A stretch of DNA of 64,000 nt from an uncultured Latescibacterota bacterium (GTDB taxonomy: Bacteria; Latescibacterota; UBA2968): NCBI GenBank assembly GCA_958295785.1, contig OY282377.1:510394-574393 (forward strand), in the 5' to 3' direction. Position 1 is the stretch's first letter; each line of letters starts with the position of its first letter. Below are positions 8,991 through 18,233 of this stretch, piece after piece. Below the pieces are notes generated by a model, which saw only the letters and a list, made by a program, of their open reading frames with translations, was not told the origin of the DNA and searched no databases. The position numbers were made by a program, and so were the translations under genes.

Positions 8991-9973
8991 TTAGGATCGC
9001 ACAAATCGGCACGGACGGGCATCAGAATATGGTGCTCGACGGCATCGCACATATCCCAGACGCGCAATGGGTCGCGTGCGCGAAGGGATGCGAGGGCGAT
9101 ACCCTCAATGGCGTCAAAAAGCACGCGGCATTTGGCGCGCACACCCGCGTGTATGACGATTACTGCGAAATGCTCGACGCCGAAGAAATCGATTTGGTCA
9201 GCATTTGCCGGCCGCATTATCTCAATGCCGAAGCGTCGATAGCCGTTGCACAACGCGGGATCGACATCGTCAGCGAAAAACCCGTTGCGACCACGTTGGA
9301 AGATTTGGACGCGCTCGAAACCGCAGTGAAAAACAACGGCATTCGCCTCACCGCCATGTTTGGCACGCGCCTATCGCCCGCTTTTCGCGCTGCACACCGC
9401 GCGGTGCGAGACGGGCTGATCGGCGAACCCATTTTGGCAACCGCCCAAAAATCCTATCGCTTTGGCACGCGCGCTGACTTTTTCAAACAGCGAGAAAATT
9501 ACGGCGGAACAATCCCCTGGGTCGCCATTCACGCGGTGGATTACACGCGCTGGACAAGCGGGCAAGAATACACACAAGTCGCCGCATTGCACGGCAACCT
9601 CGCGCATCCGGACTATCCCGGTTGCGAAGATCACGGGGGGATTCTCTTTCGCTTTGCCAATGGCGGCACGGCCGCGATCCACTTCGATTATTTGCGTCCA
9701 TCCACAGCCCCCACCCACGGCGATGACCGCCTCCGCATTGCCGGCTCAGAAGGCGTTGTCGAAGTGATCGACAACCGCACACACTTGATCCGCTCGGGCC
9801 AAGCCCCCCGCGATTTGCCCTTGGGGATCGAAGAGAACTTTCTCGTCAACCTCTACGGCGAACGCACGGGCCAAGCCCCGCACATCATTGGCCCAAACGA
9901 AGCCATCAAAGTGACGCGCATCAGCCTATACGCCCGCGAAGCCGCGGATACAGGGAGGGTGATTGGGCTTTGA
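8978..9973 (+). CDS. Gfo/Idh/MocA-family oxidoreductase with IS-derived start
   Basis: 331 aa. It has an N-terminal Rossmann NAD(P) fold (RIAQIGTDGHQ), the family dihydropyridine-site motif SEKPVATT (the EKP lysine around residue 98), and a C-terminal alpha/beta domain with IPWVAIHAVDYTRW. Members oxidise or reduce sugars, inositols or related polyols; the substrate cannot be told. The first codons (ATG TTA GGG CTT CTT) are the right terminal repeat of the IS5 element, and the start overlaps the transposase stop. The native start and leader are therefore gone. The body is intact, so the gene may be expressed by coupling to the IS. Confidence 0.85.
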   Translation: MLGLLRIAQIGTDGHQNMVLDGIAHIPDAQWVACAKGCEGDTLNGVKKHAAFGAHTRVYDDYCEMLDAEEIDLVSICRPHYLNAEASIAVAQRGIDIVSEKPVATTLEDLDALETAVKNNGIRLTAMFGTRLSPAFRAAHRAVRDGLIGEPILATAQKSYRFGTRADFFKQRENYGGTIPWVAIHAVDYTRWTSGQEYTQVAALHGNLAHPDYPGCEDHGGILFRFANGGTAAIHFDYLRPSTAPTHGDDRLRIAGSEGVVEVIDNRTHLIRSGQAPRDLPLGIEENFLVNLYGERTGQAPHIIGPNEAIKVTRISLYAREAADTGRVIGL

Positions 9974-10018
9974 TCCGTTGGCTTTTCTTTGTGTTTTTGC
10001 TTATCAAAATTCTGCGTA

Positions 10019-10161
10019 ATACCAATTTGCTTTCAAGTTGTCCGTATCCTGCCTCCCATCAGGGAGGAATGAGGAATGAGGAACAGACGTTCCGTTGATG
10101 CCTTCGGCGTCAAACGCTCAAATTATTCGCGTTTTCATACTTTTTTTTAACAGCAAAAAAA
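10019..10161 (+). repeat. MITE-like repeat E2, 5' part
   Basis: Begins ATACCAATTTG, contains GCCTCCCATCAGGGAGGAAT and GAGGAACAGACGTTCCG, and ends in TTTTTTTTAACAG plus CAAAAAAA (10154-10161), the target duplicated by IS1595 copy B. Continues at 11404-11670. Confidence 0.8.
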
Positions 10162-11395
10162 GGGAATTATATACTTGACAACCTAAATCTTCTTGTTAAA
10201 GTAATCCCGGGTTTTTGGTGTTGAATGCAAGCGCCCTCTGATTTTCGGCACGCCTGCCCCTAACATCTGGCGTTTCAAAACGTTTTCCTTCGCGTCTTTC
10301 AGGAACGGATAACATTTGCATGCGTGGATAAGATTTCCCGTTGACTTCCATATCGCCCGCCTGTGCCATAAAGGTTGTTCATGCAACCCCCTCACTGGCT
10401 ATAAGTTGCTTGTAAGTCAACCGGGCGCCCATCGCCCTATTCAACATCTCATCAACACGACTTAAGGTATCACCCTTTTTTCGATTGATGCGAAACACGC
10501 AAGCATTCAGGTACTTTTGCATGTGTTTGTCTGACCAATGGTGATGAATACCCATATAGACACGCTTAACCAATGCCCACAAACTTTCAATGGAGTTTGT
10601 ATGGACACCATCGCGTTCATATTCGTCGGCAGAATGATTGATTTGTTCCACTTCGTAATCATCCCTCAATGCGCCGTATGCGCGGTTCTCGTCTGCATGA
10701 ATAGTTGCGCCCGTCAATACCCGGTTCAACATCTTCTCGTGTAATGTTGCCCCTTTTGCGTCCTGTACATGAACCGCCATTGCCTCACCATCTTCGCCTT
10801 TTTCCCGCATTCCGAAAGCAACCGATTGACCTACTGTTCCGCGACCCGCATTCAACTTTTTGGATTTATGTTTGTTCTTTTCTTTCCCACCGATGTAGGT
10901 TTCATCAATTTCAACGATACCAGACAGAAAATCATCATCATCACCGTCTTTGTTGCCAAAAGCGTTTCGTATTCTTTGAAGCATAAACCAAGCGGTCTTT
11001 TGCGTTGTACCGATCATTTTAGCCAACTGAACGCTTGAAATACCTTTTGAGTGGTTCGTTTCAATCCATATTGCCGCGAACCATTTAGGCAACATCTTGA
11101 TTTTAGACTTGCCAAACATCGTTCCATAAATAATATGAAAATTACGCCCACAATCCGAGCACCGATACGCCAAATCAGAACGACGATAGATTTTTCCCAT
11201 ACTACCACAATGCGGACAAGACTCGCCATCCTTAAAGCGGATCTTTTCAAGGTGCAAAATACACGCTTCAGGCGTGGCAAACTTCTGTGTGAACGCGACG
11301 AAACTAAGCTGCTTTGCCATCATACACCCCCTTGTTAATTCGTAACTTCTATAAATATAACAAGAAAGGTTAGGGTTGGCAAATATATAATTCCC
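10162..11395 (-). mobile_element. IS1595-family insertion sequence, copy B
   Basis: 1234 bp with GGGAATTATATA inverted ends, flanked by a perfect 8-bp target duplication CAAAAAAA (10154-10161 and 11396-11403). It is inserted into the A-tract of MITE-like repeat E2, splitting it. Confidence 0.93.
10379..11323 (-). CDS. IS1595-family transposase (copy B)
   Basis: 314 aa, nearly identical to the transposase at 6491-7429, with zinc ribbon and DDEN motifs complete (VEIDETYIGG, IHADENRAYG, HTNSIESLW). The ATG at 11323 corresponds to the copy-A start. An in-frame extension back to 11476 reads through the terminal repeat and target and is not part of the gene. The perfect target duplication argues for recent, functional transposition. 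Confidence 0.93.
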   Translation of the reverse strand: MMAKQLSFVAFTQKFATPEACILHLEKIRFKDGESCPHCGSMGKIYRRSDLAYRCSDCGRNFHIIYGTMFGKSKIKMLPKWFAAIWIETNHSKGISSVQLAKMIGTTQKTAWFMLQRIRNAFGNKDGDDDDFLSGIVEIDETYIGGKEKNKHKSKKLNAGRGTVGQSVAFGMREKGEDGEAMAVHVQDAKGATLHEKMLNRVLTGATIHADENRAYGALRDDYEVEQINHSADEYERDGVHTNSIESLWALVKRVYMGIHHHWSDKHMQKYLNACVFRINRKKGDTLSRVDEMLNRAMGARLTYKQLIASEGVA

Positions 11396-11403
11396 CAAAA
11401 AAA

Positions 11404-11670
11404 GGAAGCAAAAAATGCCGCTCTCATGCGCCGAGAGGCTTGCACAGCGCAAAGCGCTTTTGTAACAGAACGACATGCGCCGGCCTGCAAAGAGAGTTGC
11501 AAGAGGGAGGTTGGTTGCGAGATGGCCTTGCGCGCTGTGCGCGATGGCTTTATCGGAGGGTCTTTGGGGATGGCATTTTGCCAGGGCTTATTTGACGTAC
11601 TGCGTAACGGCAAGAGAATCATTTGCGGGTCGCATATCGCATCACATCAGGTCAACAGAAAATCAATTTA
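11404..11670 (+). repeat. MITE-like repeat E2, 3' part
   Basis: Continues the repeat after the IS1595 insertion (GGAAGCAAAAAATGCCGCTC, AGAGGGAGGTTGGTTGCGAG) and ends GAAAATCAATTTA, which is the imperfect inverted match of the ATACCAATTTG start. Short ORFs within it are not conserved as protein. Confidence 0.75.
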
Positions 11671-11772
11671 TATGACATCAGTTTCTCAGCAACTGATCGC
11701 CGCGGTTACTCGCCACAGGGTTCAAAGTTGCCACAGCGCGTTCATAGATGCCGCGCAAAATTTCTTGGGGAT

Positions 11773-12412
11773 TCATTCAAAGAGTCCCATTTGTTTTTTT
11801 GGATCATAATTGGTCCAAAGCACTTCCTGTCGCGTGCCTTTGGTCGAGTGAATGGTTTTGCGATGCCCCAAAGTTTCGTGCCATTTTTTTCGCTTAAACA
11901 GCGTATCCATGAGTGGATGGGCATAGCCAGAAACCGCGACCCTGCCTTTGCACGCATTGACACACGCCGCAAATTCCCGGTGCTGATCCTCATCCATCTC
12001 AAATCTGTAAGCCTTCACATCGCCGTGCGTCGCATGCAAATACGGGGGATCGCAGTAAAACAAGGTCTGCGGACTGTCGTAAAGGCGGATCACATCCATC
12101 CGCCGAGCCAACGAGAGACCGCCCCCGACATGCCGGCGCGGCTCGTGTTTTTGCAATTTGCCCAACGGCCAAGCGACGCGGTTTGGGCAAGTCCCGTTCT
12201 GGTCTGTCGCGCTTTGATATAAAAGCGTCTGGCACGCTCAACGGCGTCAATGCCATTTTGGGGGGAAGCAGCCAGTCCAAATGCGAAAACTTGCCCCCAT
12301 ACCATCCAAACACAATCCGCCGCCGATGGCTTCGGGCATAAATGACATGGGCACTTTCTTCTGACATGTCATCCAAAAATATCGGCGATGTACCTTTGGC
12401 TTTGCTGGACAT
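11773..12412 (-). pseudogene. D12-class (Dam-like) adenine-N6 DNA methyltransferase, degenerate
   Basis: The N-terminal part, from 12412, carries the AdoMet-binding motif FGWYGGKFSHLDWLLP, then falls out of frame. The coding sense resumes in another frame at about 12165 with the DPPY catalytic motif (LFYCDPPYLH) and a normal C-terminus ending QMGLFE at 11773. The middle of the family (target recognition) is largely missing, so there is an internal deletion plus a frameshift. D12 methylases modify adenine in DNA, for example in phage or restriction contexts. No restriction partner is adjacent. Confidence 0.8.
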
Positions 12413-12425
12413 TTTTTACCTTCTT

Positions 12426-13120
12426 GCCTTTTCGGGCGGGCACAGGGGCCGCGCCCCTACAATATCTTTGGGCGAGCACGGGGGCATCGCCCCTACGTTT
12501 CTATCCTCGCCTCTTGCCTTTGCCTTTCACCTACGTTCATCTACGTTCATCTGGGTTTGCTTTTCGCCTTTCATCCGCGTAATCCGCGCAATCTGCTTAA
12601 TCCGCGATCCGCCTTGTATCTTGTCTCTTCGGGCGAGCACGGGGGCATCGCCCCTACGTTTCTATCCTCGCCTCTTGCCTTTGCCTTTGCCTTTCACCTA
12701 CGTTCATCTACGTTTATCTGGGTTTGCTTTTCGCCTTTCATCCGTGTAATCCGCGCAATCCGCGTAATCCGCGATCCGCCTTGTATCTTGCCTTTTCGGG
12801 CGGGCACAGGGGCCGCGCCCTTACAATATCTTCGGGCGAGCACGGGGCACCGCCCCTACGTTTCTATCCTCGCCTCTTGCCTTTGCCTTTGCCTTTCACC
12901 TACGTTCATCTACGTTTATCTGGGTTTGCTTTTCGCCTTTCATCCGTGTAATCCGCGCGCGCAATCCGCGTAATCCGCGATCCGCCTTGTATCTTGCCTT
13001 TTCGGGCGAGCACGGGGGCATCGCCCCTACGTTTCTATTCGCGCCTCTTACCTTTCGCCTTTCCTCCGCGCAATCCGCGCAATCCGTGTAATCCGCGATC
13101 CGCTTTTGGGCGGCTGTGCG
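12426..13120. repeat. minisatellite of four imperfect ~120-210 bp units
   Basis: Unit starts lie near 12426, 12627, 12793 and 13001. Each contains a GGGCGAGCACGGGGGCATCG/CCCCTACG block that can fold back (GGGGGCATCGCCCC), a pyrimidine-rich TTGCCTTTGCCTTT block, TACGTTCATCTACGTT, and a run of 8-mers AATCCGCG. The ORFs on both strands (NPRNPRNPR-type repeats) are artefacts of the repeats. Single blocks of the same kind occur elsewhere in this window (42.9, 48.6, 50.0, 51.0, 61.2 kb). Confidence 0.85.
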
Positions 13121-13149
13121 GGGACTGACCACCGACCACTGATCACTGA

Positions 13150-14273
13150 TCACTGCTTCAAGACCATCGGGTAATCCGTCAGATTTTGCACCCCGTTTTC
13201 CGTCACCAGAAACGTATTTTCCAACCGAATGCCGCCGTTGAGGGCTTGGCTGTACGCGCCCGGTTCGCAGGAAAAGACCGTGCCGATTTCAAAAATGCCT
13301 TCTCGATCTCGATTGAGGTCGGGCGGTTCGTGGGCGCGAATCCCAACGCCGTGCCCCGCGTGGTGAATCAGGCCGATGTCGGACAGATGGGGATGTTCGC
13401 GGATGCGCGCATCAATGGCCTGCCACAGCGCGGTTCCGCGTCCGCCGGGTTTGACCAGATTGGAAACATCCTCCAAAATCGCTTTGAGGTGATCGTACAC
13501 CGATGCCTGCAAATCCGTGGGGTCGCCCACGGCAAAGGTTCGGCACAGGTCTGACCAATAGCCGCGGTACGTGGTCTGCGCGTCGATGATGTACAATTCC
13601 CCATCCTGGATGGCGCGATCTCGGGCAGGCCCGCCCAGTTGCCCGCACTGGTAATCGCCGCCGTGGTGGATCACCTCACCGGCGGACCGCAGCGCGACCT
13701 GTTGTCCAGCGGTCAGCACATCCAACTCATTCGCGCCCGGCGCAATGGCGGTTTGCACGCGGTCATAGGCACACAGGTTGATGTCGATGGCCTTTTGCAA
13801 GAGCGCGACTTCATCCGCGTCCTTTTTGATTTGTTGCGCCATTAGGAGATCGTCTATGCCGATCCACGCGCTGTCCAAAACATCGGCCACAGTATCGGCG
13901 AGCAATTTGGGCATGGCTTCCTGTTGCCAGCCCAAACGCGAAATGCCCCGGCAGCCGCGCAATTTTTGGGCCACAACCGCGTTGAGCAATCGCATGGGAT
14001 CGGGGTTCATCGTGTAGAGCACATGCGAGGGATAGACCACGCGCTCATCCACAACCGCGTCGCCTTCGTCTGTCGTTGCCGCCAGCCACGATCTCCCATC
14101 GGTTTCCAAATAGAGGAGCGATGGAAAATAAAATGCCGGATAGGCCGACAACAACAAGCCGGTCAAATAGTAGATGTCCCGATGGTCTGCGATGATGACC
14201 GCGTCAATCCCCTCTGCCGAGAGGGATTCCCGAAAACGCTACTGCCTGCCCGACAGCCTTCCATGGTGAGCAT
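13150..14273 (-). pseudogene. M24-family peptidase (Xaa-Pro aminopeptidase type), 5' end disrupted
   Basis: From about 14238 to 13150 the frame is intact and shows a creatinase-like N-domain and a pita-bread domain with metal ligands (IIDAQTTYRGYWSDLCRTF, HHAGHGVGIRAHEPP, VFSCEPGAY, GGIRLENTF). The plausible start ATG 14273 (MLTMEGCRA) is in a different frame, and the main frame has a TAG at 14239-14241. At least one frameshift and one stop therefore separate start and body. A TTG at 14166 could give an N-truncated product. Xaa-Pro aminopeptidases and dipeptidases of this family release N-terminal residues next to proline. Confidence 0.7.
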
Positions 14274-14624
14274 AAGATATGTCCTTTCCCAAAGTACACG
14301 ACAAAACGCACATCTGCGAATCTGCGAATAGGCAAATCAACGAACCTACCGAACGGGGTACAACGGGTCGCTTTCAGGCCAGTTCATCTGGAAGCACGTC
14401 GGGTTTTGGGGTTGTTGGGCGGGGAACTGACCACTGGCGGTCAGGTTGGGCGGGATTACTTGTTGCGCCGCGTTGTAGGCTACGCCTGTGCGTCTATTCG
14501 TCTATTCGTCTCGCGCTTTTGTCGCGAGTCCGTTCCGCAAAATTCTGTTGGTGATGCGCCGCGTTTTGTGCATGATAGGGCGTGCGTTTTTGTCGTCAAG
14601 TACATTCAACAATAGGAGTGCATC
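14274..14624. other. intergenic region with dispersed repeat text
   Basis: Contains the repeated phrases GAACGGGGTACAACGGGTCG and ACGTCGGGTTTTGGG, also seen near 54.14-54.19 kb. No gene is seen. A GGAG ribosome site for the next gene lies at 14613-14616. Confidence 0.55.
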
Positions 14625-15668
14625 ATGTCAGAAAAAAAGGTGCGTGCGTGTGTTGTGGGAATGGGCATTGGCAAGCCCAATGGCCGCGCCCTTGCCGCAA
14701 ATGCGCGGTGCGAGGTCGTCGCGCTGTGCGATTTGGTGACAGAGAGAATGGAAGACTTTGCCCGCGAATTGCCGGGCGAACAGAAATTTTACACCGATTA
14801 CAAAGCCATGTGCAAAGACCCGGATATCGACGCGGTTTTTGTGGGCACGCCCAACCAATGGCATGTGCCGGTTGCCCTCGAGGTCGTCAAAAATGACAAG
14901 CATGTGATGGTGACCAAGCCCTTGGCGGATTCCGAGCACGCGGCCAAACAACTCGTGGAAGTTGCCGAAGCGTCTGGCGTGGTCAACATGATGTCGCTTT
15001 CGACCCGGTTTTCCGGCCCGTGCCAGTACTTGGGCGACCTCGCGCGCAAGGGCTATTTCGGCGATCTCTACTACGCCCGGGCGCGCAGTGTGCGCCGCAG
15101 CGGCATTCCCGCGTGGAACCTCGGCTTTATCCAAAAAGGGGGCGGCGCGTTCCGCGATATGGGCGTGCATGTGCTCGACGCGGTGTGGTACTTGCTCGGC
15201 ATGCCCAAACCCGCCACAGTCACAGGGGTGTGCGGCGCGAAATTCGGCCCGCGCGGTCGCGGCTATTGGGGCTTTCGGGAAGTCCCACAAAGCACGTACG
15301 AACAATACGCCTCAGACGATTACGCCGGCGGGTTTATCCGCTTTGAAAATGGCGCGGGTCTTCAGGTCGAGAGCTTTTGGGCATCGCACCAGCCCAACGA
15401 GTTGCAGATCGAACTGTTCGGCGACGAGGCCGGCGCGCAGTTCCGCCCGCTCAAACTGTTCAAAACACAAGACGGCGTGCCGCACGATATCAATGTGGAT
15501 ATTCCGCGCCCAACCAAATCGTGGGATCGCATTGCCGGGCACTTTATCGACTGCATCCTCGACAGCGCGCCCTGCGAAGCCCCCCTGCGCCATGGATTTC
15601 AAGTGCAACAAATGATGGAAGCCCTGCTCAAAAGCGGCGAAACCGGGCGGGAAATCCACATTGCGTAA
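14625..15668 (+). CDS. Gfo/Idh/MocA-family oxidoreductase
   Basis: 347 aa, full length. Rossmann start VRACVVGMGIGKPNG (a variant GxGxxG), conserved TKPLADS in place of the usual EKP, and a C-terminal domain with FRDMGVHVLDAVWYLLG, the family histidine region. This is an NAD(P)-dependent sugar or polyol dehydrogenase of unknown substrate. The start is well supported by AGGAG eight bases upstream. It stands alone between the repeat-rich gap and hsdS1. It resembles the many secreted-free MocA paralogues found in carbohydrate-scavenging uncultured bacteria. Confidence 0.92.
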   Translation: MSEKKVRACVVGMGIGKPNGRALAANARCEVVALCDLVTERMEDFARELPGEQKFYTDYKAMCKDPDIDAVFVGTPNQWHVPVALEVVKNDKHVMVTKPLADSEHAAKQLVEVAEASGVVNMMSLSTRFSGPCQYLGDLARKGYFGDLYYARARSVRRSGIPAWNLGFIQKGGGAFRDMGVHVLDAVWYLLGMPKPATVTGVCGAKFGPRGRGYWGFREVPQSTYEQYASDDYAGGFIRFENGAGLQVESFWASHQPNELQIELFGDEAGAQFRPLKLFKTQDGVPHDINVDIPRPTKSWDRIAGHFIDCILDSAPCEAPLRHGFQVQQMMEALLKSGETGREIHIA

Positions 15669-15859
15669 CAAGGCAAAAAACAACTCCCGATAAACAGAGA
15701 TAAATCAGATAGGGCATAGGAGGCCATCCCCTATGCCCTCAAGAGCACCTGCAAACGGCGAGGTCGGAGGCGGCGATGTGGACTGGCTGTCCCGACCAGA
15801 TTGCTGAAGCATTGCTCGAATTTCCTGCGTCATTACCCCAAGACTCGTTTCGTAAAGAC

Positions 15860-17218
15860 ATGACCTCCAATCTGAAACCCTACCCCTCCTACAAGCCCTC
15901 CAGCGTCGCGTGGCTCGGCGATGTGCCAGCGCATTGGGAGGTGCGGCGGTTGAAGTGGGTCGCATCGTTGAACCCGAGCAAGACCGAAGCGCGTACATTC
16001 CTTACAGCAGATACGCCGGTGACGTTTCTCCCCATGGAACGGGTAGGGACAGATGGGGAAATAGATGAGGAAATGGTCTCTGCCTCTGGCGTTTGGAATG
16101 GCTTTACTTATTTTCGCCGAGACGATGTTCTTGTTGCCAAAATCACCCCGTGCTTTGAGAATGGCAAGGGCGCGTGTCTCGACGCCTTATCTACGGAAAT
16201 CGGTTTCGGTTCAACGGAATTTCACGTCCTGCGAGCGGGCTCTTCCATCTCCCCACAGTTTCTGTACCGCCTGACCACCCTTGCACAATTTCGACATTCT
16301 GGTGCTGAAGAAATGACGGGGGCGGCCGGTCAACAACGCGTACCGAAGGCATTCGTGGCCAACTACCCACTCCCGATTCCACCCCCCGCCGAGCAAGCCG
16401 CCATCGTCCGCTACCTCAACCACACCGACGGGCGCATCGTCCGCTACCTTCGCAGCCGGGAGCGGCTCATCGAGTTGCTCAAGGAGTATCGCCAAGCTGT
16501 CATCCACGAATCGGTCACGCGCGGGCTTGACCCGGACGTGCCCCTCAAGCCCTCTGGCGTCGAGTGGCTCGGCGATGTGCCCGCGCATTGGGAAGTGCGG
16601 CGGTTGCGACACGCTGTCAATATGCGAGTGAGTAACGTTGATAAACATAGCAAAGACGACGAACTTCCCGTCCGACTTTGCAATTATGTTGACGTATACA
16701 AAAACGACCGCATTACCGAGAGTGTGCCGTTTATGCGGGCTACTGCTAAGGCGAACGAAATTGATCGCTTTCGGTTAGAACCCGGCGACGTTCTGATTAC
16801 CAAAGATTCGGAAGTATGGAACGACATCGGGGTGCCTGCCTTCGTTGAGTATTCGGCCAAAGACTTGGTTTGCGGGTACCATTTGGCCTTGCTTCGTCCC
16901 TTGAGAACGGTGCTCAAGGGTGCGTATCTTTTTTATTCTTTACAGAGTTCGGCGATTGCTTATCAGTTCCACATAGCGGCCAACGGGGTAACTCGTTATG
17001 GATTGTCTCATCATGCAATCAAATCCGCGCTTTTGCCCATCCCACCCCTCGCCGAGCAAGCCGCTATCGCCGCGTATTTGGACAAACAGACCGCCGCCAT
17101 TGACGCCGCCATGGCTCGTGCCCGGCGGGAAATCGAATTGTTGAGCGAATACCGCACTCGCCTGATCGCCGATGTGGTCACAGGCCAAGTGGATATTAGG
17201 GAGGAACTCCATGCCTAG
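15860..17218 (+). CDS. hsdS: type I restriction-modification specificity subunit HsdS1
   Basis: 452 aa with two target-recognition domains and two coiled-coil spacers. TRD1 follows GDVPAHWEVRRLKW; the central repeat VEWLGDVPAHWEVRRL precedes TRD2; the conserved arms are PLPIPPPAEQAAIVRYL and LPIPPLAEQAAIAAYLDKQTAAIDAA. HsdS sets the bipartite DNA sequence recognised by the HsdMS methylase and HsdRMS nuclease. I start it at ATG 15860 (MTSNLKPYP) because hsdS2 and the relic start the same way. TRD1 is almost identical to hsdS2 (29060-30394) but TRD2 is unrelated, which points to domain exchange. Its 3' end overlaps the TIR gene by 8 nt. Confidence 0.93.
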   Translation: MTSNLKPYPSYKPSSVAWLGDVPAHWEVRRLKWVASLNPSKTEARTFLTADTPVTFLPMERVGTDGEIDEEMVSASGVWNGFTYFRRDDVLVAKITPCFENGKGACLDALSTEIGFGSTEFHVLRAGSSISPQFLYRLTTLAQFRHSGAEEMTGAAGQQRVPKAFVANYPLPIPPPAEQAAIVRYLNHTDGRIVRYLRSRERLIELLKEYRQAVIHESVTRGLDPDVPLKPSGVEWLGDVPAHWEVRRLRHAVNMRVSNVDKHSKDDELPVRLCNYVDVYKNDRITESVPFMRATAKANEIDRFRLEPGDVLITKDSEVWNDIGVPAFVEYSAKDLVCGYHLALLRPLRTVLKGAYLFYSLQSSAIAYQFHIAANGVTRYGLSHHAIKSALLPIPPLAEQAAIAAYLDKQTAAIDAAMARARREIELLSEYRTRLIADVVTGQVDIREELHA

Positions 17219-17951
17219 AAAGTTTGAAGGAACAATTGACGAGTTGAAAGACAAGGTGCAACAAGCTAAAATTTTGGGAAGCTGGAAGGATGACGACAAT
17301 GGGCAGTATACGTTTCGTAGCGACAAAAAAGGCGTACTGAACTGGTGGGCCTCAACGGGTACTATCAATTTTCAAGGACCATCAGATGCCAAAGCGAGAC
17401 TTGAAGCTGTGTTTGAGGATTCAGCAGTGGAGAAATCTTCCCCAGTCAAACCGGCTACCCAAGCATCCGAGGATAGCCAAAAACAGATTTTTATCGTCCA
17501 CGGTCACGACAAAGAAGCCCGAGACCAACTCGAGCTTGCGTTACGCCGTCTCGGACTTGAACCTTTTATCCTGATGAATACCAGTGGCGGCGGAAAGACG
17601 ATCATTGAGGCACTGGAAGGACAAATTGGGCGTGATTACACATCGGATTTCGGGATAGTCTTGATGACCCCGGACGATTACGGGTACTCCCAAAAGGATG
17701 GGGAGCAAAAAGGCGAACCTCGGGCGCGACAGAATGTAATTCTGGAAACTGGGATGCTTCTTTCTTCGCTCACCCGGGAGCGGATGGCTATCATCGTAAA
17801 GGGACATCTGGAAATACCTTCGGATATCTCAGGGTTTATTCACTTTTCCTATAACCAATACGTAAAGGAGATTGTTCCCAAACTGTGTCAGAGGCTGAAG
17901 GATGCAGGATTTGATATAGATTCGAATCGGATAGCCGATGCGACTCAATAA
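17211..17951 (+). CDS. TIR-like nucleotide-binding effector (PF10137/Cap12-type)
   Basis: 246 aa. An N-terminal ~75-residue domain (GTIDELKDKV, SWKDDDNGQYTFRSD, LNWWASTGTINFQGP) is joined by a linker to a C-terminal TIR-like domain (IFIVHGHDKEARDQLELAL, GIVLMTPDDYGYS, RARQNVILETGMLLSSL). Domains of this family in CBASS/Pycsar effectors (Cap12/PycTIR) hydrolyse NAD+ when a cyclic nucleotide or other ligand is sensed. The glutamate of NVILETG is the likely catalytic residue. It starts with ATG behind GGGAGGAA, overlapping hsdS1, so it is translated with the RM locus. No cyclase is adjacent, so the trigger is unknown. Confidence 0.85.
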   Translation: MPRKFEGTIDELKDKVQQAKILGSWKDDDNGQYTFRSDKKGVLNWWASTGTINFQGPSDAKARLEAVFEDSAVEKSSPVKPATQASEDSQKQIFIVHGHDKEARDQLELALRRLGLEPFILMNTSGGGKTIIEALEGQIGRDYTSDFGIVLMTPDDYGYSQKDGEQKGEPRARQNVILETGMLLSSLTRERMAIIVKGHLEIPSDISGFIHFSYNQYVKEIVPKLCQRLKDAGFDIDSNRIADATQ

Positions 17952-18034
17952 CGAGAGATTCTGGTACTTGTCTAGAGCATTCGGTGTGTTGTTTTCGGAA
18001 CTTTCAATACAACCGCACGCACCTTACGCCGTTG

Positions 18035-18224
18035 TTGACGGGTACTTGACTGGCAATCTATGAGGTGAGCCCATATTTCTCCTAACTTACTGAAGATACT
18101 ACGTTTATTCTACTTGACGGGTACTTGACGGGTACTTGACTGGCAATCTATGAGGCGAGCCCATATTTCTCCTAACTTATTGAAGATACTACATTTATTC
18201 TACTTGACGGGTACTTGACTGGCG
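18035..18224 (+). repeat. two ~90-bp direct repeats plus GACGGGTACTT short repeats
   Basis: The unit starting TTGACGGGTACTTGACTGGC and continuing ATCTATGAGGYGAGCCCATA occurs at about 18035-18124 and 18125-18214 with a few substitutions. Each ends in TTTATTCTACTTGACGGG, and a third partial start follows at about 18205. The repeat lies directly upstream of the winged-helix remnant and hsdR. Confidence 0.8.
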
Positions 18225-18233
18225 TTGTCCGTA

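Noticed and set aside
12426-13120. CRISPR array
   Set aside because: Units are long, contain sub-repeats, have no unique spacers of constant length and no cas genes nearby.
18035-18224. CRISPR or tRNA-like repeat
   Set aside because: Only two long direct repeats, no spacer structure, no cloverleaf.
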